From assembly GCF_900100015.1 (NCBI RefSeq), contig NZ_FNDD01000027.1, positions 17,769 to 81,768 of the forward strand: a DNA stretch of 64,000 nt. The letters are read 5' to 3'. The position numbers and the translations under genes are program-made. Under the pieces are notes generated by a model. It searched no databases. It was not told the origin of the DNA and saw only the letters and a program-made list of their open reading frames with translations. This DNA comes from Vibrio xiamenensis. GTDB taxonomy: Bacteria > Pseudomonadota > Gammaproteobacteria > Enterobacterales > Vibrionaceae. Positions 8,020 to 17,734 of the stretch are shown piece after piece. The first letter of the stretch is position 1. Every line of letters starts with the position of its first letter.

Positions 8020-9360
8020 ATGATAAGCAATAGGAACCTATTCAATCAGCTACCGACCATTGCTCAAGATCCTGCTCAATTTGAAACGCTCTTTACAGCA
8101 GCTGATTTCAGAACGCGCCTGATCCAAGCAATCAGGGAGGCCAGCAAGCGAATCTATCTTGTTGCGCTTTATTTGGAAGATGATGAAGCTGGTCGCGAAA
8201 TCCTCTCAGAGCTCTATGCTGCCAAACAACGTAATCCCGAACTTGAAATTAAAGTGTGTGTCGATTGGCATCGTGCACAGCGCGGTTTGATTGGCGCAGC
8301 CCCGGGTGAAACTAATGCCGCCATGTACCGAGATTTTGCAGAGCAGCATCAACACAAGATTCCAGTTTATGGCGTGCCAGTGCGCGGCCGTGAAGTCTTT
8401 GGGGTACTTCACCTTAAAGGCTTTGTGATTGACGATCAGGTGATCTACAGCGGCGCCAGCCTAAACAACATCTACCTGAATTACAAAGAACGCTATCGCT
8501 TTGACCGCTATCAGATTATTGGCAACGCCAAGTTAGCGGACAGCATGGCAAAATTTGTCGATGAACAGATGATTGCTCAGGCTGCAGTTCATAACCTTGC
8601 GAGCGAGAACAAACCGAGCACCAAAGACATCAAACTGGACATTCGCCAGTTTAGAACTCTACTTGGTAAAGCCATGTATGAGTTTGAATCGGAGCCAGTC
8701 TCGGAACAACAAGTCGCGCTAACTCCGATTGTTGGCGTAGGTAAAAAGCGTAATCGCCTAAACCAAGGCATCAACCACTTATTGTCAATCGCGCGCGATG
8801 AAATTTTCATCTGCACTCCGTATTTTAACTTTCCGCGCAGCGTCGCTAAAGAAGTACGCCGCGCTCTACGACGTGGTGTTAAGGTCACGATTGTTGTTGG
8901 GGATAAAACCGCCAATGACTTCTACATTCCGCCGACTCAAACCTTCAAAACCATTGGTGGGCTGCCTTATCTTTACGAACGTAATTTGCGCCAGTTTGCC
9001 AAAAATAATGAAGCCAATATTGCCAGCCGCAAACTGTCTATCCACCTGTGGAAACACGAAGACAACAGTTTCCATTTGAAAGGCATTTGGGTAGACAAGC
9101 GCTACATGCTCATTACGGGTAATAACCTCAACCCGCGAGCTTGGAAATTGGATTTGGAAAACGCGATTTTAATCCAAGACCATTACCACCATCTGACGCC
9201 GCAGTTTGAAAAAGAAGCGGAGAATATTCTTCAGCACACCCAACTTATCTGTACTTATAAGCAACTGGAAAAAGTCGAGAACTATCCTGAAGCGGTGCAG
9301 AAACTGATGCGTAAGATTACTCGAGTCAAAGCCGACCGAGTTCTCAAACAAATTCTCTAG
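8020..9360 (+). CDS. pssA: CDP-diacylglycerol--serine O-phosphatidyltransferase (PLD superfamily)
   Basis: Makes phosphatidylserine from CDP-diacylglycerol and serine, the committed step to phosphatidylethanolamine. It is the peripheral, E. coli-type (subclass I) enzyme. The 446 residues carry two phospholipase D HKD motifs: HLKGFVID (H131, K133, D138) with SGASLNN behind it, and HLKGIWVD (near H352, K354) with GNNLNPRAW behind it. No membrane spans are present, as expected for this subclass. It is a monocistronic unit ended by a strong terminator. Confidence 0.96.
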   Translation: MISNRNLFNQLPTIAQDPAQFETLFTAADFRTRLIQAIREASKRIYLVALYLEDDEAGREILSELYAAKQRNPELEIKVCVDWHRAQRGLIGAAPGETNAAMYRDFAEQHQHKIPVYGVPVRGREVFGVLHLKGFVIDDQVIYSGASLNNIYLNYKERYRFDRYQIIGNAKLADSMAKFVDEQMIAQAAVHNLASENKPSTKDIKLDIRQFRTLLGKAMYEFESEPVSEQQVALTPIVGVGKKRNRLNQGINHLLSIARDEIFICTPYFNFPRSVAKEVRRALRRGVKVTIVVGDKTANDFYIPPTQTFKTIGGLPYLYERNLRQFAKNNEANIASRKLSIHLWKHEDNSFHLKGIWVDKRYMLITGNNLNPRAWKLDLENAILIQDHYHHLTPQFEKEAENILQHTQLICTYKQLEKVENYPEAVQKLMRKITRVKADRVLKQIL

Positions 9361-9366
9361 ACACAA

Positions 9367-9393
9367 AAAAGGCCAGTTATTCACTGGCCTTTT
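9367..9393. terminator. intrinsic terminator after pssA
   Basis: The stem AAAAGGCCAGT / ACTGGCCTTTT with a 5-nt loop is flanked by A and T runs, so it can act in both directions between the convergent pssA and rjg genes. A small TCTCTACT triplet repeat follows at about 9393-9415. Confidence 0.85.
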
Positions 9394-9447
9394 CTCTACT
9401 TCTCTACTTCTCTACGAGGGTGACTCAACCCACATCATCTCTTGAGA

Positions 9448-10764
9448 TTAAATAACGACTTGATAGCCTAAATCTTTGAGCTGCTGTGCGAGTGACGACT
9501 TACTCTCCGTTTCACCGTGAATTAAATGAATCTGTCTTGGCTTGTTATCAATCCCAGTGACAAACTTCACTAAATCAGTTTGGTCGGCATGGGCGCTATA
9601 ACCAGACATAGAATGAATGTTGGCGTTAACCTTAACCTTCTGACCGTCAATCTCAACTTCATGAGCTCCCATCTGCAGTTCACGCCCCAACGTACCCTCA
9701 GCTTGATAACCTGAGAAAATCACATCCGTGCGCGCATCAGGCAATAGTGATTGTAAATAAGCCATCACTCGACCGCCTTGGCACATTCCCGAAGCGGCAA
9801 TCACTATGCTCATTTCACCTGTTGATGCCAAACGATTCACCAGCCGTTGATGCTGTCGAAAATCTTTAATCGTGACGCATTGTTCAAACGATAGAGGATG
9901 ACGATGAGCATCCAAGCGCTCTTTGGCTTCCGTTGCCCATAGTTGTTTAAACTTTCGATAAGCACGTGTGACTTCGTTTGCCATCGGAGAATCAAGGATA
10001 ATTGGGATTTGGGCATCCAACTGCAGAGAATGGATTAACTGCTCAATATCAAACAGTAGCTCTTGAGTACGTCCAACACTAAAAGCAGGAATAATGATGG
10101 TTCCGCCGTCTTGAAGAGAACGCTCTATAATCGCTTTTAACCTATGCCCTCGCTCTGATACCGTCTCATGGCACTTGTCACCATAAGTCGATTCGAGGAA
10201 TAGATAATCAGCACGAGAAGGTGAAATAGGGTCGGGAAGCAGTGGCTTATCACATGGGCCAAGATCGCCCGAAAACACCACGATTTCTTGATTGGGAAGC
10301 TGAAACTCAATAAATGCAGAGCCCAGAATATGCCCGGCCGGATTAAGCCGAAAATAATGTGGCGCATCTAGCCCCTCGACTTGATGCCAAACGTCATACG
10401 CCACAGGCTTAATCAGATCTCGAATCACATTAAGTACTTGGTCTCGCTTTGAGCGCCCCATCGCCAACTGCAAACTTAACCCATCATCTAACATAAGCGG
10501 TATGAGTTCAGCAGTCGCATGCGAACAATATATCGGTCCCTTGAAGCCCGCCGCTAACAACCATGGAATTCGACCAATATGATCAATGTGAGCATGGGTC
10601 ACGATTAACGCTTTGATATGCTCAATAGGAAAATCAATCTCCAACAGCTTTGCGTCATGCCCCTGAAACTGACCGCAGTCGACAAGAACGCTCCCACAAT
10701 CCAGTACCAGCTCATGGCAAGAACCCGTCACCGTATCCTTTCCACCGTGGTGAATAACTTGCAT
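9448..10764 (-). CDS. rjg: MBL-fold/beta-CASP nuclease-like protein (rjg homologue)
   Basis: A zinc-dependent metallo-beta-lactamase fold with a beta-CASP insert and C-terminal RMMBL segment, a family that includes RNA 3'-end processing nucleases. Visible ligands are the THAHIDHIGR motif (H57, H59, D61, H62), GHILGSAF, the Asp of SGDLG, the beta-CASP motif FSVGRTQE, ASGMCQGGR, and the C-terminal SGYSAHADQ and HGE motifs. All are intact in 438 residues. In Vibrio the gene rjg marks one border of the O/K-antigen locus and gmhD (hldD) the other, which is the arrangement seen here. Confidence 0.88.
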   Translation of the reverse strand: MQVIHHGGKDTVTGSCHELVLDCGSVLVDCGQFQGHDAKLLEIDFPIEHIKALIVTHAHIDHIGRIPWLLAAGFKGPIYCSHATAELIPLMLDDGLSLQLAMGRSKRDQVLNVIRDLIKPVAYDVWHQVEGLDAPHYFRLNPAGHILGSAFIEFQLPNQEIVVFSGDLGPCDKPLLPDPISPSRADYLFLESTYGDKCHETVSERGHRLKAIIERSLQDGGTIIIPAFSVGRTQELLFDIEQLIHSLQLDAQIPIILDSPMANEVTRAYRKFKQLWATEAKERLDAHRHPLSFEQCVTIKDFRQHQRLVNRLASTGEMSIVIAASGMCQGGRVMAYLQSLLPDARTDVIFSGYQAEGTLGRELQMGAHEVEIDGQKVKVNANIHSMSGYSAHADQTDLVKFVTGIDNKPRQIHLIHGETESKSSLAQQLKDLGYQVVI

Positions 10765-10883
10765 TGTCCGACCCCACTTATTAATTAATAGAAGCCTTAT
10801 CTCTACAGTAAAATTAATAAGTAGAACAGGTACATCTCAGGCTACGCGACTGCCCTAACACATCAAATAACAAATTAAGCAAC

Positions 10884-12815
10884 TTAATGTATGACTTCTT
10901 GATTTACTTCAGATTCGTCTTGGTCATGGGAAGCTTTCCACACCAAATCACCAATACCGTCAGTAGGGTTAAAACCTGTAGGAGCTTCAAGAAGAAGATT
11001 ACGAATTGTTTGATGATCGAAGTCGTGACAAGCTGTATCTAACTTTTGGAATAACGCGTCATATTCACTAGGAGATAAACAAACCTCTTGGGCAGTCATG
11101 ATTCGAGAATGATCAGTTTGGTTTACATTGTCGCCAATTAACAGCTCTTCAAACAACTTCTCTCCAGGACGAAGTCCGGTAAATTTAATTTCAATGTCGC
11201 CGTAAGGATTATCATCTGATTTCACTTCTAAGCCCGATAGCTGAATAAGGTTTTTGGCTAAATCAGTGATCTTGACTGGCTCTCCCATATCCAGAACGAA
11301 TACATCACCACCTTTACCCATCGCCCCGGCTTGTATTACCAGCTGAGCCGCTTCTGGTATGGTCATAAAGTAGCGAATAATATCTGGGTGAGTCACTGTT
11401 ACAGGGCCGCCTTTTGCTATCTGCTTTTTAAACAGAGGGATAACTGAGCCAGATGAGCCAAGTACGTTACCAAACCGAACCATACAAAATCGCGTTGAGG
11501 TACCCGTTTGCGAGATTGCCTGCAAACCAAGTTCTGCCATGCGCTTAGTCGCCCCCATAACATTTGTGGGTCTCACTGCTTTATCTGTTGAAATCAAAAC
11601 AAATGATTCCACATTGGCTTCTACTGCGGCTTTTGCTGCGTAATAAGTGCCGAATACATTGTTTCTCACACCTTCGACAACATTATACTCAACAAGAGGA
11701 ACATGCTTATATGCCGCGGCGTGGTAAACCGTTTGAACTGAGAAAGATTTCATCACTGTTGATAGGCGGTTAATACGCTGAACTGACCCCAAAAGAGGTA
11801 CAACAGTCAAATTTAACTTATATTTTTCAATCAATAGGGATAATTCTCTATCGATTTGATACAAAGCAAATTCTGATAATTCAAAAAGCACCAGTACTTT
11901 AGGTTTTTGCCGGATGATTTGACGACATAACTCAGAACCGATAGAGCCACCAGCACCAGTCACCATCACAACCTTATCTGTAATATTGGCTTTCATCAAA
12001 GTCGGTTCTGGTTCAACAGGATCCCTACCAAGCAAATCTTCTATATCGACATCTTTGAACTCATCAATGCTTGCACGTCCTTCCACAATATCTTGCATAT
12101 CAGGAATAGTTAGCACTTCAGCCGGAAATGGCACTAACGAATCCAAAATTTCACGACGCTGAGTTCGTGATGCATTAGGTACTGCGAGCAATATCTGTTT
12201 AATGCCATATTTTTCGATTAAATAGTTGACTTTGCTTACATCGTAAACCGTTAAACCCATAATAACCGAGTTTCGGAGAGCTCTATCTATATCTATAAAA
12301 CCAACAACACGATGCGTTTCAGAAGTTCTTAATGCATGAGCCAACTGCCGACCAGCAGCCCCTGCACCATAAATAAGTACTTGTTTTTTTCCCTTTGCAT
12401 CAACCTGACTAACAAGAAATCGAAAGATTAAACGCGAAGATCCACATAAAAAGCACAAGAACAAACCATAAATGAAAGGAACTGAGCGAGGTACAAATGC
12501 ATCAAAATAAAACGCGAATACTGCCACTGACATAGCAGAGATCAACGACCCCAATGCAATTACTGCCAATGCCTGAAAAGTTAAATAGCGCAATACTGCT
12601 CGATAAAGCCCCAGCTTAATAAAAACAGCAATAGTCGTTATAATTGTCGCCAAAATAACGTATCGAGCTATAGGTGAAGACAGAGGTTCAACCGTCCCGA
12701 TTCGAGCCCAATAAGCACCATATGCAGAAACCACAATAAAAATAATATCTATTGTGATACTAATTAACCGCTTATAAAAACGAGGCATTCCCCAAATAAA
12801 GTTAAGTTTATTCAT
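10884..12815 (-). CDS. wbpM: membrane-bound UDP-GlcNAc 4,6-dehydratase, WbpM/FlaA1 family
   Basis: Converts UDP-GlcNAc to the UDP-4-keto-6-deoxy sugar used for QuiNAc/FucNAc-type residues. The 643 residues have four to five N-terminal membrane helices (up to about 130), a first Rossmann domain with GAGAAG (150-155), and the catalytic SDR domain with GAGGSIG (287-293) and STDKAVRPTNVMGATKR, where Met replaces the usual SDR Tyr as in the long WbpM form. It is the last gene of the leftward O-antigen operon, a frequent position for wbpM. The neighbouring reductase and sugar transferase probably use its product. Confidence 0.9.
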   Translation of the reverse strand: MNKLNFIWGMPRFYKRLISITIDIIFIVVSAYGAYWARIGTVEPLSSPIARYVILATIITTIAVFIKLGLYRAVLRYLTFQALAVIALGSLISAMSVAVFAFYFDAFVPRSVPFIYGLFLCFLCGSSRLIFRFLVSQVDAKGKKQVLIYGAGAAGRQLAHALRTSETHRVVGFIDIDRALRNSVIMGLTVYDVSKVNYLIEKYGIKQILLAVPNASRTQRREILDSLVPFPAEVLTIPDMQDIVEGRASIDEFKDVDIEDLLGRDPVEPEPTLMKANITDKVVMVTGAGGSIGSELCRQIIRQKPKVLVLFELSEFALYQIDRELSLLIEKYKLNLTVVPLLGSVQRINRLSTVMKSFSVQTVYHAAAYKHVPLVEYNVVEGVRNNVFGTYYAAKAAVEANVESFVLISTDKAVRPTNVMGATKRMAELGLQAISQTGTSTRFCMVRFGNVLGSSGSVIPLFKKQIAKGGPVTVTHPDIIRYFMTIPEAAQLVIQAGAMGKGGDVFVLDMGEPVKITDLAKNLIQLSGLEVKSDDNPYGDIEIKFTGLRPGEKLFEELLIGDNVNQTDHSRIMTAQEVCLSPSEYDALFQKLDTACHDFDHQTIRNLLLEAPTGFNPTDGIGDLVWKASHDQDESEVNQEVIH

Positions 12816-12846
12816 TATTTTTTCTCAGAGACAGACATTACAAGCA

Positions 12847-13413
12847 TTATTTAATAGCATCACCTGAACCAGAACCTGTTACAGTTTTTATTATGTATTT
12901 AAAGTAGTTTCTCACACTTAAGGTATCGATCATTTCTCTATCTACTTTTGCCAATAAATCTGGTGTTGACATATCTATATTTTGGATTTGAGCAAGCCCA
13001 GTTATCCCTGGTAGAGCATCATAAATACCAAGTCGCTCTCTCGCTTCGATGAGCTCTTCTTGATTAAATAAATTTGGACGAGGGCCCACCAAACTCATCT
13101 CACCTTTAACCACATTTATTAATTGTGGAAGTTCATCAAGTTTCGTTTTGCGTAAAAATCCACCCAACTTGGTAATGGAAGACTCATTGGCTAGATGACT
13201 TGCCACAGAACGAGTGTCTAGTGACATTGTCCGAAATTTAATAAGATTAAATGCTTTTTGGCCTCTTCCCACTCGTTTCTGAATAAAAATAGGATGACCA
13301 GTATCAAATAACCCAACTAAAAATACTATTAACAGAATAGGGGAAAAACATACCAAACCTATAAAAGCCAATACAAAATCAAATAATCTAATCATGATCG
13401 TTGTCATTCCCAA
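12847..13413 (-). CDS. initiating sugar phosphate transferase (bacterial sugar transferase family)
   Basis: Monotopic phosphoglycosyltransferase of the PglC/WcaJ C-domain type, which puts the first sugar-1-phosphate of the O unit on undecaprenyl phosphate at the inner membrane. The 188 residues have an N-terminal hydrophobic re-entrant segment (about 8-31), KRVGRG, IKFRTM, LDELPQLINVVKGEMS and the VGPRP motif. A second in-frame ATG at 13395 would give 182 residues. The gene overlaps the end of the epimerase/reductase gene by 26 bp. The substrate is inferred to be a UDP-6-deoxy-HexNAc made by WbpM plus that reductase. Confidence 0.88.
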   Translation of the reverse strand: MGMTTIMIRLFDFVLAFIGLVCFSPILLIVFLVGLFDTGHPIFIQKRVGRGQKAFNLIKFRTMSLDTRSVASHLANESSITKLGGFLRKTKLDELPQLINVVKGEMSLVGPRPNLFNQEELIEARERLGIYDALPGITGLAQIQNIDMSTPDLLAKVDREMIDTLSVRNYFKYIIKTVTGSGSGDAIK

Positions 13414-14260
13414 AAATCTTATTATATTTATTGGTGTCTATTATGTAATCAGAAAACAATTGTTTATACAGTTTTTCTTTGTTTATACACAATAACTTAA
13501 AAAGTGCCAATGGAATTGGAGTATGATAAACCTTTTTAGGTAAAAACAATTTATCAACCAATTCCTTTGTCGACAAAGGATGAGCATCAGAAACTAAATA
13601 CACACCAGATATGTTATTTTCACAAGGTTCAACGACTCTATTTATAACATTAACTAGATTATCTACTGAAATAAAATGACGTTTGTTATTAACTGAACCA
13701 AATGGTGAAAACCTAAGTCGACTGACTAAATCTATTAAAGTTCTTAAATTACCTTTAACATTCATTCCATAAACAAGTGGAGATCGAAGTATAACAACAT
13801 TCATTTGTGTATTATCAGAAATGGTAGTCAAGGCTTTCTCACATTGAGCTTTTGCAAGTGCAGATGAATCATTAGGAAGCAGTTTAGTTTCTTCATTAAC
13901 AAATGAAGACGAGGCTAAACCATATACTATTGTTGAGCTCAAATAAATGAACCTATTAATTCCATTTTCAGAAGCTAACTTAGCAAAGTTGATCACTGAA
14001 ATATTGTTAACTTCGTTAATTCTAGCATCATCAACATTACGTAATTCATCATGAGCAATCCCAGCAAGATATACTACAGTATCACAACCATCAAATATTT
14101 TAGGGTCATTAAAGTTAATAACATCATCTAAAATATATTGTTCCACTCCTACTAACGATGTATTTTCCTTTCTAACTAAAATTCGTTTTACATCATTATT
14201 TCCTTGTAGAAAATGACTACCAATAAATCCAGTTGCACCTGTAACCAAAATTGATGACAT
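13388..14260 (-). CDS. NAD-dependent epimerase/reductase (WbjF/WbpV-like)
   Basis: A 290-residue extended SDR with N-terminal GATGFIGSHF for NAD(P) binding, YLAGIAHD, STIVYG, and a divergent active-site region around residue 150 where the usual YxxxK is not obvious. Proteins of this size sitting between an L-FucNAc transferase and the initiating transferase (WbjF in P. aeruginosa O11, WbpV in O6) are thought to reduce the WbpM 4-keto product to UDP-FucNAc or UDP-QuiNAc. That role is inferred from position. Base composition is clearly AT-rich compared with the housekeeping flanks. Confidence 0.75.
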   Translation of the reverse strand: MSSILVTGATGFIGSHFLQGNNDVKRILVRKENTSLVGVEQYILDDVINFNDPKIFDGCDTVVYLAGIAHDELRNVDDARINEVNNISVINFAKLASENGINRFIYLSSTIVYGLASSSFVNEETKLLPNDSSALAKAQCEKALTTISDNTQMNVVILRSPLVYGMNVKGNLRTLIDLVSRLRFSPFGSVNNKRHFISVDNLVNVINRVVEPCENNISGVYLVSDAHPLSTKELVDKLFLPKKVYHTPIPLALFKLLCINKEKLYKQLFSDYIIDTNKYNKIFGNDNDHD

Positions 14261-14261
14261 A

Positions 14262-15476
14262 TCACAAACCTTTTTTTGATATTTCTTCTAATGCATCTGA
14301 CAGTTTAGAGACTAAGGAATCTTTATTAAAATACTCGCTAGCATATTGGTAACCATTACAACCCAAGTTAATTCTTTCTTTTTCATTCAATAGTGAAAAT
14401 TTTTCCAAATTTTCATACAAAGAATGAAAATCTCCAGACTTACAACAGTATCCGCAATTCGCTTTAGCAATTAACGCCGCAGTAGAGCCGTCTATCATCC
14501 CAATGATAGGTAAAGAAGCCATCATATATGATTGCACCTTTCCCGGAATAGTCCTTGAAAATATATCATTTGTTTTTAACGAGACTAAAGCTGCATCCGC
14601 TTGAGAATAGAACCTAGGCATATCCTCTAAAGGAAATTTTCCATGATAAACCAAATAGTCTTGTAGTTCATATTTGACGATATTTTGTTCCAGTTCATGC
14701 CGTTTACGCCCATCACCAACGACCTGAATTTGGACATTTAGCTTATTCTTTTTAATCAATTTTGAACATTCAACTACAGCATCAAAATCTTGAGCATCGC
14801 CAATATTACCGGCAAATAATACTTTTATCTTACTACTATCATTTTCCTTTACTTGTATTTCTCCAAATATATCTTCTGCAAAATTAGGAAAGATCATTGT
14901 TGGAGTATTTGATAAATCTGTCTTTCTTATCGCATCTATATATTCTTCAGACTGAGCAAGTATCAGATCACATTGAGCGTAAATATATCTAACAAGTTTT
15001 CTGACCCAATGAATAACTCGTTGTGACTTCACTATACCAACTGCTTGTAGAGATTCTGGCCATAAATCTAGAGACCACATAACTAGCGGTATTTTTTTCT
15101 GCTTTTTTATAAAAATGGCAGGTAAAACAGAAGTGATAGGGCTCAATTGACAAGCAAAAATAACGTCATAGCTTTTATTCTTCAACAACCGAGAGCCATT
15201 AAACGTTGCCGAAAAAGCAAAAGATACATAATTCAAAAATAAATTAACACTACCCTTTTTTCGAGGTCGCATAGGAACTCGGAACACATCAACACCAGAT
15301 AGGTTTGAGTAGTTATTTGGCTCATCTATGTACTCTTGAAATACATCGCCATCTGGATAATTTGGTTTTCCAGTGAGAACAGTAACGTCATGTCCCTCAT
15401 TTTTTAAAGAGACAACCAAATCATTAATCCTAAAATTTTCTGGCCAAAAATACTGAGTAACAACAAGTATCTTCAT
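14262..15476 (-). CDS. wbuB: glycosyltransferase family 4, WbuB/WbjE-like (probable L-FucNAc transferase)
   Basis: A GT-B glycosyltransferase of 404 residues. The N-terminal domain starts MKILVVTQYFWPENFRIND, and the C-terminal domain has LFAGNIGDAQDFD and a donor-site region near SLPIIGMIDGSTAA. Length and start are characteristic of WbuB/WbjE, which transfer L-FucNAc directly downstream of the three UDP-L-FucNAc genes, the same order as here. ATG 15476 is chosen because it forms a TAATG coupling with the stop of the upstream epimerase gene. A start six codons earlier would add MERVFL. AT-rich. Confidence 0.82.
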   Translation of the reverse strand: MKILVVTQYFWPENFRINDLVVSLKNEGHDVTVLTGKPNYPDGDVFQEYIDEPNNYSNLSGVDVFRVPMRPRKKGSVNLFLNYVSFAFSATFNGSRLLKNKSYDVIFACQLSPITSVLPAIFIKKQKKIPLVMWSLDLWPESLQAVGIVKSQRVIHWVRKLVRYIYAQCDLILAQSEEYIDAIRKTDLSNTPTMIFPNFAEDIFGEIQVKENDSSKIKVLFAGNIGDAQDFDAVVECSKLIKKNKLNVQIQVVGDGRKRHELEQNIVKYELQDYLVYHGKFPLEDMPRFYSQADAALVSLKTNDIFSRTIPGKVQSYMMASLPIIGMIDGSTAALIAKANCGYCCKSGDFHSLYENLEKFSLLNEKERINLGCNGYQYASEYFNKDSLVSKLSDALEEISKKGL

Positions 15477-16609
15477 TAAAAATACTCTTTCCAAACGACC
15501 CGTTTTACGTAATCAGTATAAGAATGGATAATTCTGACCACCTTATCAGAGACATTTGGCATACTGTAATCGTAGACTTGACGTAATAAACGCATTTCTC
15601 CATTAGGTTGACTTTCCAAAACTTGCAAAGCCTGCATAACACGTTCGACCTCTAGCCCTACCATCATTACTGATGCTTCTTCCATACCTTCAGGGCGTTC
15701 ATGAGCTTCCCTTAAATTTAAGGCCGAGAAGTTCATAATTGACGATTCTTCATTAATAGTACCACTATCAGACAACACAGCTTTTGAATTCTTTTGCAGG
15801 TGATTGTAGTCGTGGAAGCCTAACGGTTTAAGGAGACGAATATTTTCGTGGAATTGAATTCCTTGCGATTCAATTCGATTGCGCGTTCGTGGATGAGTAG
15901 AGACAATTACAGGCAGATCATAGTGTGCTGCTACTGTATTCAATATACCGACTAGTTTTGCTAGTTGTTTCGGAGAATCAACATTTTCTTCACGATGTGC
16001 GCTTACAACAAAATACTGATCTTTTTTTATACCTAAACGCGATAAGACATCAGAAGAATCAATTTGAGGCATATAATGATTAAGCACTTCAAACATAGGG
16101 CTACCCGTCTTTATAACGCGATCAGCAGGTAAGCCTTCAGATAATAGGTAATCACGAGCAATGGAGCTATATGTCAAATTAATATCAGAAGTATGATCGA
16201 CAATACGGCGGTTAGTTTCTTCTGGAACGCGTTGGTCAAAGCAACGATTGCCCGCTTCCATGTGAAAAATAGGAATTTTGCGTCGCTTCGCAGGTAATGC
16301 AGAAAGGCAGGAATTTGTATCCCCCAAAACTAACATTGCCTCCGGCTTTAGTTGTTCTAATACTTCATCGACCTTAATGATAACCTGACCAATCGTTTCA
16401 GCTGCGTTTTTACCCGCAGCATTCAAAAAGTAATCAGGTTTACGAACTCCAAGATCGTTAAAGAAAACTTCATTAAGCTCGAAATCGTAGTTTTGTCCGG
16501 TATGAACTAAAGTATGCTCACAATACTCATCTAATTTTGCCAATACACGCGACAAGCGAATAATCTCAGGGCGAGTACCCACTACCGACATGACTTTCAT
16601 TTTTTTCAT
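15476..16609 (-). CDS. wbjD: UDP-L-FucNAc-forming 2-epimerase (CapG/WbjD/FnlC)
   Basis: A non-hydrolysing UDP-GlcNAc 2-epimerase (WecB fold) of 377 residues that makes UDP-L-FucNAc from its C2 epimer in the last step of the CapE-CapF-CapG route. Seen are MSVVGTRPEIIRLSRV at the N-terminus, HTGQNYDFELNEVFF, HMEAGNRCFDQRVPEE, HREENVD and the DSGTINEESS motif, which binds the nucleotide. Generic WecB is excluded mainly by context, since it follows capE and capF homologues and precedes a WbuB-like transferase. Confidence 0.88.
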   Translation of the reverse strand: MKKMKVMSVVGTRPEIIRLSRVLAKLDEYCEHTLVHTGQNYDFELNEVFFNDLGVRKPDYFLNAAGKNAAETIGQVIIKVDEVLEQLKPEAMLVLGDTNSCLSALPAKRRKIPIFHMEAGNRCFDQRVPEETNRRIVDHTSDINLTYSSIARDYLLSEGLPADRVIKTGSPMFEVLNHYMPQIDSSDVLSRLGIKKDQYFVVSAHREENVDSPKQLAKLVGILNTVAAHYDLPVIVSTHPRTRNRIESQGIQFHENIRLLKPLGFHDYNHLQKNSKAVLSDSGTINEESSIMNFSALNLREAHERPEGMEEASVMMVGLEVERVMQALQVLESQPNGEMRLLRQVYDYSMPNVSDKVVRIIHSYTDYVKRVVWKEYF

Positions 16610-16627
16610 TTTAATTCTCTTAAACCA

Positions 16628-17734
16628 TTACAATGGACGCGCAAAAGTATCAGGAGCGTCACGGTCAAAAATTTCGTTAGCCCAGAGCATAACAACCATT
16701 TCTTCATTGCCGATATTAGTGATGTCATGTGACCATCCGGGAACTGTTTCAACAATCTGTGGGGAACTGCCATCAGTTCTAAGTTCATAACGCTCGCCAG
16801 TAGAAATATGCTCAAATTTAAACAAAGCAGAACCCTTCAAAACAAGAAATTTCTCATTTTTACTATGGTGGTAGTGCCCACCACGAGTAATTCCTGGATG
16901 CGCAGTGAAGAAAGAGAACTGGCCTGATTCTTTTGTTTTCAACATTTCACAAAAAACACCGCGTTCATCACCATAACTAGGAATTTTATAGCTGAACTGG
17001 TCCGGTTTCATATAACTAAGATAAGTTGAATACAGAGCCCGTATAAGCCCTGAACCGACATTCTCTGTAACTAGACTCTCTCTACTGTGTTTAAAATCGG
17101 CTAAAACTTCTGCAACGTATCCAACCGTGGTCGAGTATTCTGGTTCAATTTTTAAATATCCAGCAGGAATAGTACTGTTCGTTAGGAGTTCAACTAACTG
17201 TTTACAAACATCATCTATATAAACCAGCGTTACTGGCGCGTTAGAATCATGAATGTTTATGTCAATATCGTTTAGTGTGTTGTAGCAGAAGGTAGCCACG
17301 AAAGAATTATAATTTGGTTGGCACCACTTACCAAAAACGTTGGGAAAACGGTAGATATAATATGCTCCCCCGGTCTCTTCACCATATTGCTCAACAGCTT
17401 TTTCAGCCAGAAGCTTACTCTTGCCATAAGAATTATCTTTTTGAGCTTGTGTCGAAGAACTCACAACCAAAGCTGCTTTTTTGCCTGACAGTTTTAGCTG
17501 CTCAACAATAAACGCCGTAAAATCTGTATTACCTGTTTGGAATTCTTCTTCATCTAAAGGGCGATTTACTCCCGCTAAGTGGTACACAAATTCGGCGTTA
17601 CTTAGAGCATCTATAAGATGTTCTCGTTTAGTTTCCCGATCTATTTCAACAAGATCTTCGAAACCCTGTTCTCTAAGCTTTATGCACAAGTTTTTGCCTA
17701 TAAACCCTTTTGCTCCCGTAACTACAATTTTCAT
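16628..17734 (-). CDS. wbjC: bifunctional UDP-sugar 3-epimerase/4-reductase with cupin domain (CapF/WbjC/FnlB)
   Basis: Second enzyme of UDP-L-FucNAc synthesis, epimerising C3 and reducing C4 of the CapE product. The 368 residues split into an N-terminal SDR (1 to about 245, VTGAKGFIGKN, YGKSK) and a C-terminal cupin (about 250-368) whose GGHYHHSKNEKFLVLKG carries the His/Glu metal-site pattern of CapF. Both domains are complete. It is followed after 18 bp by the 2-epimerase gene, and its start abuts the end of the dehydratase gene. Confidence 0.92.
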   Translation of the reverse strand: MKIVVTGAKGFIGKNLCIKLREQGFEDLVEIDRETKREHLIDALSNAEFVYHLAGVNRPLDEEEFQTGNTDFTAFIVEQLKLSGKKAALVVSSSTQAQKDNSYGKSKLLAEKAVEQYGEETGGAYYIYRFPNVFGKWCQPNYNSFVATFCYNTLNDIDINIHDSNAPVTLVYIDDVCKQLVELLTNSTIPAGYLKIEPEYSTTVGYVAEVLADFKHSRESLVTENVGSGLIRALYSTYLSYMKPDQFSYKIPSYGDERGVFCEMLKTKESGQFSFFTAHPGITRGGHYHHSKNEKFLVLKGSALFKFEHISTGERYELRTDGSSPQIVETVPGWSHDITNIGNEEMVVMLWANEIFDRDAPDTFARPL